Part shown: piece after piece, positions 61,541 to 64,000 of the stretch
How the letters are laid out: every line of letters starts with the position of its first letter
Position numbering within the stretch: position 1 is the first letter of the stretch
From: Devosia sp.
GTDB lineage: Bacteria > Pseudomonadota > Alphaproteobacteria > Rhizobiales > Devosiaceae
Direction of reading: 5' to 3'
DNA: 64,000 bases
Assembly: GCA_016713105.1 (NCBI GenBank)
Contig: JADJPS010000017.1
Coordinates: forward strand, 372,001-436,000
The notes under the pieces: generated by a model
The model's database searches: none
Told to the model about the DNA's origin: nothing
What the model saw: only the letters and a program-made list of their open reading frames with translations
Program-made: the position numbers and the translations under genes

Positions 61541-62098
61541 TCAGACCTGCTGGACGGTCTCGACGCCGGGGACGAAGTGGCGCAGGAGGTTCTCGATGCC
61601 GCTTTTCAGCGTCGCGGTCGAAGACGGGCAACCCGAGCAGGCGCCCTGCATGTGCAGGTACACCGTACCTTCCTTGAAGCCCTTGAAGGTGATGTCGCCG
61701 CCATCCATCGCCACTGCCGGGCGGACGCGTGTGGCGAGCAGTTCCTTGATCACCTCGACCGTCTCGCTGTCGGTCTCATCGAAGAACTCCTCGCCGGTGT
61801 CGGCGGCCGCCGCACCTTCCGCGATCACCGGCTTGCCGGACAGGAAGTGCTCCATGATGACGCCCAGGATCGCCGGCTTGATGTGGCTCCATTCCGCCGT
61901 GTCCTTGGTCACCGAGATGAAATCGGAGCCGAGGAACACGCCCTCGACCCCCGGCACCTCGAACAGGGCGCTGACCAGCGGCGATGCCGCGGCGCTCTCG
62001 ACACCGCGGAAATCCCGCGGTTCCCCAACCAGCACATCGCGACCCGGCAAGAACTTCAGCGTCGCAGGATTGGGCGTGGCTTCGGTCTGGATGAACAT
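61541..62098 (-). CDS. nfuA: NfuA-type iron-sulfur cluster carrier
   Basis: 185 residues. The N-terminal Nfu_N domain starts FIQTEATPNPATLKFLPG and has SPLVSALFEVPGVEGVFLG (residues 40-58). The C-terminal NifU domain carries the cluster ligands in HMQGACSGCPSSTATLK (CxxC). It delivers Fe-S clusters to target proteins. ATG at 62098 is 20 bases from the Irr-box promoter. Its place beside usp and trpS is typical of Hyphomicrobiales. Confidence 0.95.
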   Translation of the reverse strand: MFIQTEATPNPATLKFLPGRDVLVGEPRDFRGVESAAASPLVSALFEVPGVEGVFLGSDFISVTKDTAEWSHIKPAILGVIMEHFLSGKPVIAEGAAAADTGEEFFDETDSETVEVIKELLATRVRPAVAMDGGDITFKGFKEGTVYLHMQGACSGCPSSTATLKSGIENLLRHFVPGVETVQQV

Positions 62099-62117
62099 CT
62101 TGGGTCCGAAAGTTCGA

Positions 62118-62159
62118 GTTAGAATGGTTCTAAATAGGATTTCGGCGCCCGATAGGCAA
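62118..62159 (-). promoter_or_regulatory. nfuA promoter with overlapping Irr box (iron control element)
   Basis: On the minus strand TTGCCT (62159-62154), 17-base spacer, TATTTA (62136-62131). The palindrome TTAGAA-TGG-TTCTAAA (62119-62134, plus strand) covers the -10 and start point. It matches the Irr/ICE operator form TTTAGAA-N-TTCTAAA known from Hyphomicrobiales. Irr binding there would repress under iron limitation. Confidence 0.65.
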
Positions 62160-62179
62160 GGGTTTCGATGGCCCCGTCC

Positions 62180-62665
62180 CTAGGTGACGGCAACGATCTG
62201 CTCGTCGGTCATCGTGCCCGGGATGATGGTGACGATCACCGGCAGGGCGGCATTGCCGGCCCGGGTGGCGAAATCGGTGACCAGCGGCCCCGGCCCGTCC
62301 TTCGAATTGGCGGCGGCCAGCACCAGGATCGCGATGCCCGGATCGGCCGCGACGACCTTGCCGATCTCGCCGACGAGGTCGCCCTCGCGAATCACCGTCT
62401 CGGTGCGGATGTCCCCGATCTGGGCGATGCGGGCACGGCGCGCATCGATCAGCCGCTCCGCCGCTTCGCGGGCCTCGGCGCGCATCACCTCCTCGACCCC
62501 GAGGAACTGCGCGAAGTCCTGGGTCTCGATGACCGAGAGCAGCACCACGGTGCCGCCCGTGCGCTTGACGCGGTGCGCCGCAAAGCTCACCGCGCGATCG
62601 GCTTCCTTGCTGTCGTCGATGACGACGAGGAATTTCCGCTTGTAGTCGTTCAGGGGCTCAGCCAA
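62180..62665 (-). CDS. Universal stress protein
   Basis: 161 residues, UspA fold. The first strand and loop KRKFLVVIDDSKEADRAVSFAAHR (in part) and the late GDLVGEIGKVVAADPGIAILVLAA with NSKDGPGPLVT mark the family; the classical ATP loop G-2x-G-9x-G is not clear, so ATP binding is uncertain. ATG at 62665. It lies between trpS and nfuA on one strand, a conserved order. Confidence 0.88.
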   Translation of the reverse strand: MAEPLNDYKRKFLVVIDDSKEADRAVSFAAHRVKRTGGTVVLLSVIETQDFAQFLGVEEVMRAEAREAAERLIDARRARIAQIGDIRTETVIREGDLVGEIGKVVAADPGIAILVLAAANSKDGPGPLVTDFATRAGNAALPVIVTIIPGTMTDEQIVAVT

Positions 62666-62725
62666 GGCACCGTTTCCTCGTTGCCGATGGCCTGCATTGT
62701 CCCAAATGGCGGGTGCCGCGTCCAG

Positions 62726-63769
62726 TCAGCGCACGAAGCCGACGATCCGGCGCACGTCGTCCATGATCGGCTGGGCGATGGCGCGGGCCCGGTCGGCGCC
62801 GTTCCCGAGGATGCGGTCCATCTCGGCCCGGTCGTCGACGAGACGCTGCATCTGGGTGGCGATCGGGGCCAGCACGGAGACCGCCAGGTCGGCCAGCGCC
62901 GGCTTGAAGCGGCCCCATCCCGAGCCGCCGTACTCGTCGAGCACGGCATCCACCGAGCGATCGGACAGCGCGGCGTAGATGGCGACCAGATTGGCGGCCT
63001 CGGCGCGGCCCTCGAGCCCCTGGGCCTCGGAGGGCAGCGGCTCGGGGTCGGTGGTGGCCTTCTTGATCTTCTTCGAAATCGTGTCGGCACCGTCCATCAT
63101 GTAGATGGTCGACATGTCCGAGGCGTCGGATTTCGACATCTTCTTCTTGCCGTCGCGGAGGCTCATCACCCGCGTGGCGGGGCCGGTGACCATCGATTCG
63201 GTCAGCGGGAAGAACTCCTCGTCGAGCCCCAGGCCTTTGATCTGCTTGCGGAAATCGTGGTTGAACTTCTTTGCGATGTCGCGTGTCAGCTCGAGGTGCT
63301 GGCGCTGGTCCTCGCCCACCGGCACGCCGGTGGCCTTATAGAGCAGGATGTCGGCCGCCATCAGCGAGGGATAGGCGAACAGCCCCAGCGACACGGCTTC
63401 GGAGTTCTCCCCGCCCTCGCTGCCCGCCTTGTCCTTGAACTGGGTCATGCGCGCCATCCAGCCGACGCGCGCCACGCAGTTGAAGATCCAGCCCAGCTCG
63501 GCGTGTTCGACCACCTGGCTCTGGTTGAAGATGATGGACCGGTTCGGATCGAGGCCGGAAGCGATGTAGGCGGCCGCGATCTCGTAGGTCCAGCGCCTCA
63601 GGTCCTCGGGTTCCTGCCACACGGTGATCGCATGCATGTCGACCACGCAGTAGATCGTCTCGTGCGTCTGCTGCAGGGGGACGAAGCGCCGGATGGCGCC
63701 GAGGTAGTTGCCGAGGTGCAGGTCGCCCGAGGGCTTGATGCCGGAAAAGACGCGCGGGGTGAAGGGCAT
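62726..63769 (-). CDS. trpS: Tryptophanyl-tRNA synthetase
   Basis: 347 residues, class Ic. The HIGH-equivalent is KPSGDLHLGNYLGA (residues 12-25) and the KMSKS motif is KKKMSKSDASD near residue 196. ATG at 63769 gives the normal MPFTPRVFSGIKPSG start; the frame continues upstream into a repeat region without similarity. usp follows after 60 bases. Confidence 0.97.
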   Translation of the reverse strand: MPFTPRVFSGIKPSGDLHLGNYLGAIRRFVPLQQTHETIYCVVDMHAITVWQEPEDLRRWTYEIAAAYIASGLDPNRSIIFNQSQVVEHAELGWIFNCVARVGWMARMTQFKDKAGSEGGENSEAVSLGLFAYPSLMAADILLYKATGVPVGEDQRQHLELTRDIAKKFNHDFRKQIKGLGLDEEFFPLTESMVTGPATRVMSLRDGKKKMSKSDASDMSTIYMMDGADTISKKIKKATTDPEPLPSEAQGLEGRAEAANLVAIYAALSDRSVDAVLDEYGGSGWGRFKPALADLAVSVLAPIATQMQRLVDDRAEMDRILGNGADRARAIAQPIMDDVRRIVGFVR

Positions 63770-63839
63770 GGAACAGTCCCACAGGCAGGCGTGATGAGGG
63801 GCGTGGCGGACCACGCGACTGCCTCTACCCCCCTCCCCG

Positions 63840-63930
63840 CCTCCCCCGCAAGGGGGGAGGTGCCGCGCCGTGCCTGGGGCGACGGTGGCGAAACAAGCTC
63901 GATCGGGCACCCTCCCCCTCGCGGGGAGGG
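63840..63930. repeat. Intergenic palindromes, tandem copy 5
   Basis: Two hairpins 49 bases apart: CCTCCCCC-GCAA-GGGGGGAGG (63840-63860) and CCCTCCCC-CTCGC-GGGGAGGG (63910-63930). They sit upstream of trpS. The rest of 63770-64000 shows no supported gene. Confidence 0.65.
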
Positions 63931-64000
63931 CCGAGGAGGGGGAGCGGCAGGCTGAGAGCCTATGACTTTGTGCGCCTGAGCCGGCGGACCAGCGCACCGA

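Noticed and set aside
63960..64000. Possible last codons of an upstream minus-strand gene (GALVRRLRRTKS then stop), perhaps murJ
   Set aside because: Only 12 codons are visible. The match to a murJ end rests on expected gene order alone.
1..64000. CRISPR array, prophage, IS element, rRNA or tRNA gene
   Set aside because: No regularly spaced repeats, transposase, integrase or phage genes, and no rRNA or tRNA sequence was recognised on either strand.

Overview
The window is a high-GC bacterial chromosome segment, densely coding on both strands. Its content and order point to an alphaproteobacterium of the order Hyphomicrobiales (Rhizobiales): irr divergent from fabA-fabB; hrcA-grpE divergent from rph-rdgB-hemW; rimP-nusA-ylxR-infB-rbfA-truB-rpsO-pnp; miaB-phoH-ybeY-corC-lnt-metK-trmB; trpS-usp-nfuA-tsaB-rimI-fur. 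A Devosia-like genus is plausible, but the sequence alone does not prove it. I see no rRNA, tRNA, CRISPR array, prophage or insertion sequence.

Layout. 1-8 kb: gpmA (cut by the window edge), dapB, pyrF, a MarR regulator, an FMN reductase, dnaJ, an HSL-type esterase and dnaK. 8-11.9 kb: nicotinamidase flanked by two related secreted proteins, then grpE and hrcA. 12-14.6 kb: rph-rdgB-hemW. 14.7-18.5 kb: a purine-salvage operon of adenine deaminase, guanine deaminase and nucleoside deoxyribosyltransferase. 18.7-25.5 kb: accessory genes, including an SMP-30-like secreted propeller protein, a GGDEF protein, an ECF42-type sigma factor with its DGPF partner, a 2-hydroxyacid dehydrogenase and an SH3-domain protein. 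25.6-28 kb: irr and fabA-fabB. 28-43 kb: the translation and RNA-decay cluster, interrupted by an ABC exporter, a secreted protein and an HWE histidine kinase. 43-48.5 kb: alpha/beta hydrolase, class III alcohol dehydrogenase, a DUF1778/GNAT toxin-antitoxin pair, an aldo/keto reductase and small proteins. 48.6-59 kb: an HxlR regulator, trmB, a DUF433/DUF5615 pair, metK, lnt, corC, ybeY, phoH, miaB and a transsulfuration enzyme. 59-64 kb: plsC, fur/mur, rimI, tsaB, nfuA, usp and trpS.

Regulation that can be read from the sequence: RpoH-type promoters before dnaK and grpE; an Irr box over the nfuA promoter, with irr itself in the window; a full CtrA box before rph; an AT-rich perfect inverted repeat before metK; and three near-identical parS-like palindromes (sharing TGATTCACGTGAAACG) over 31 kb, which suggest proximity to the replication origin.

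Quality caution: five genes (dnaJ, rpsO, rimP, an alpha/beta hydrolase and the DUF5615 gene) each carry a single-base frameshift. Three of them are highly conserved housekeeping genes, so sequencing or assembly error is more likely than real gene loss. Family-palindrome repeats (CCTCCC...GGGAGG) sit in at least six intergenic gaps.
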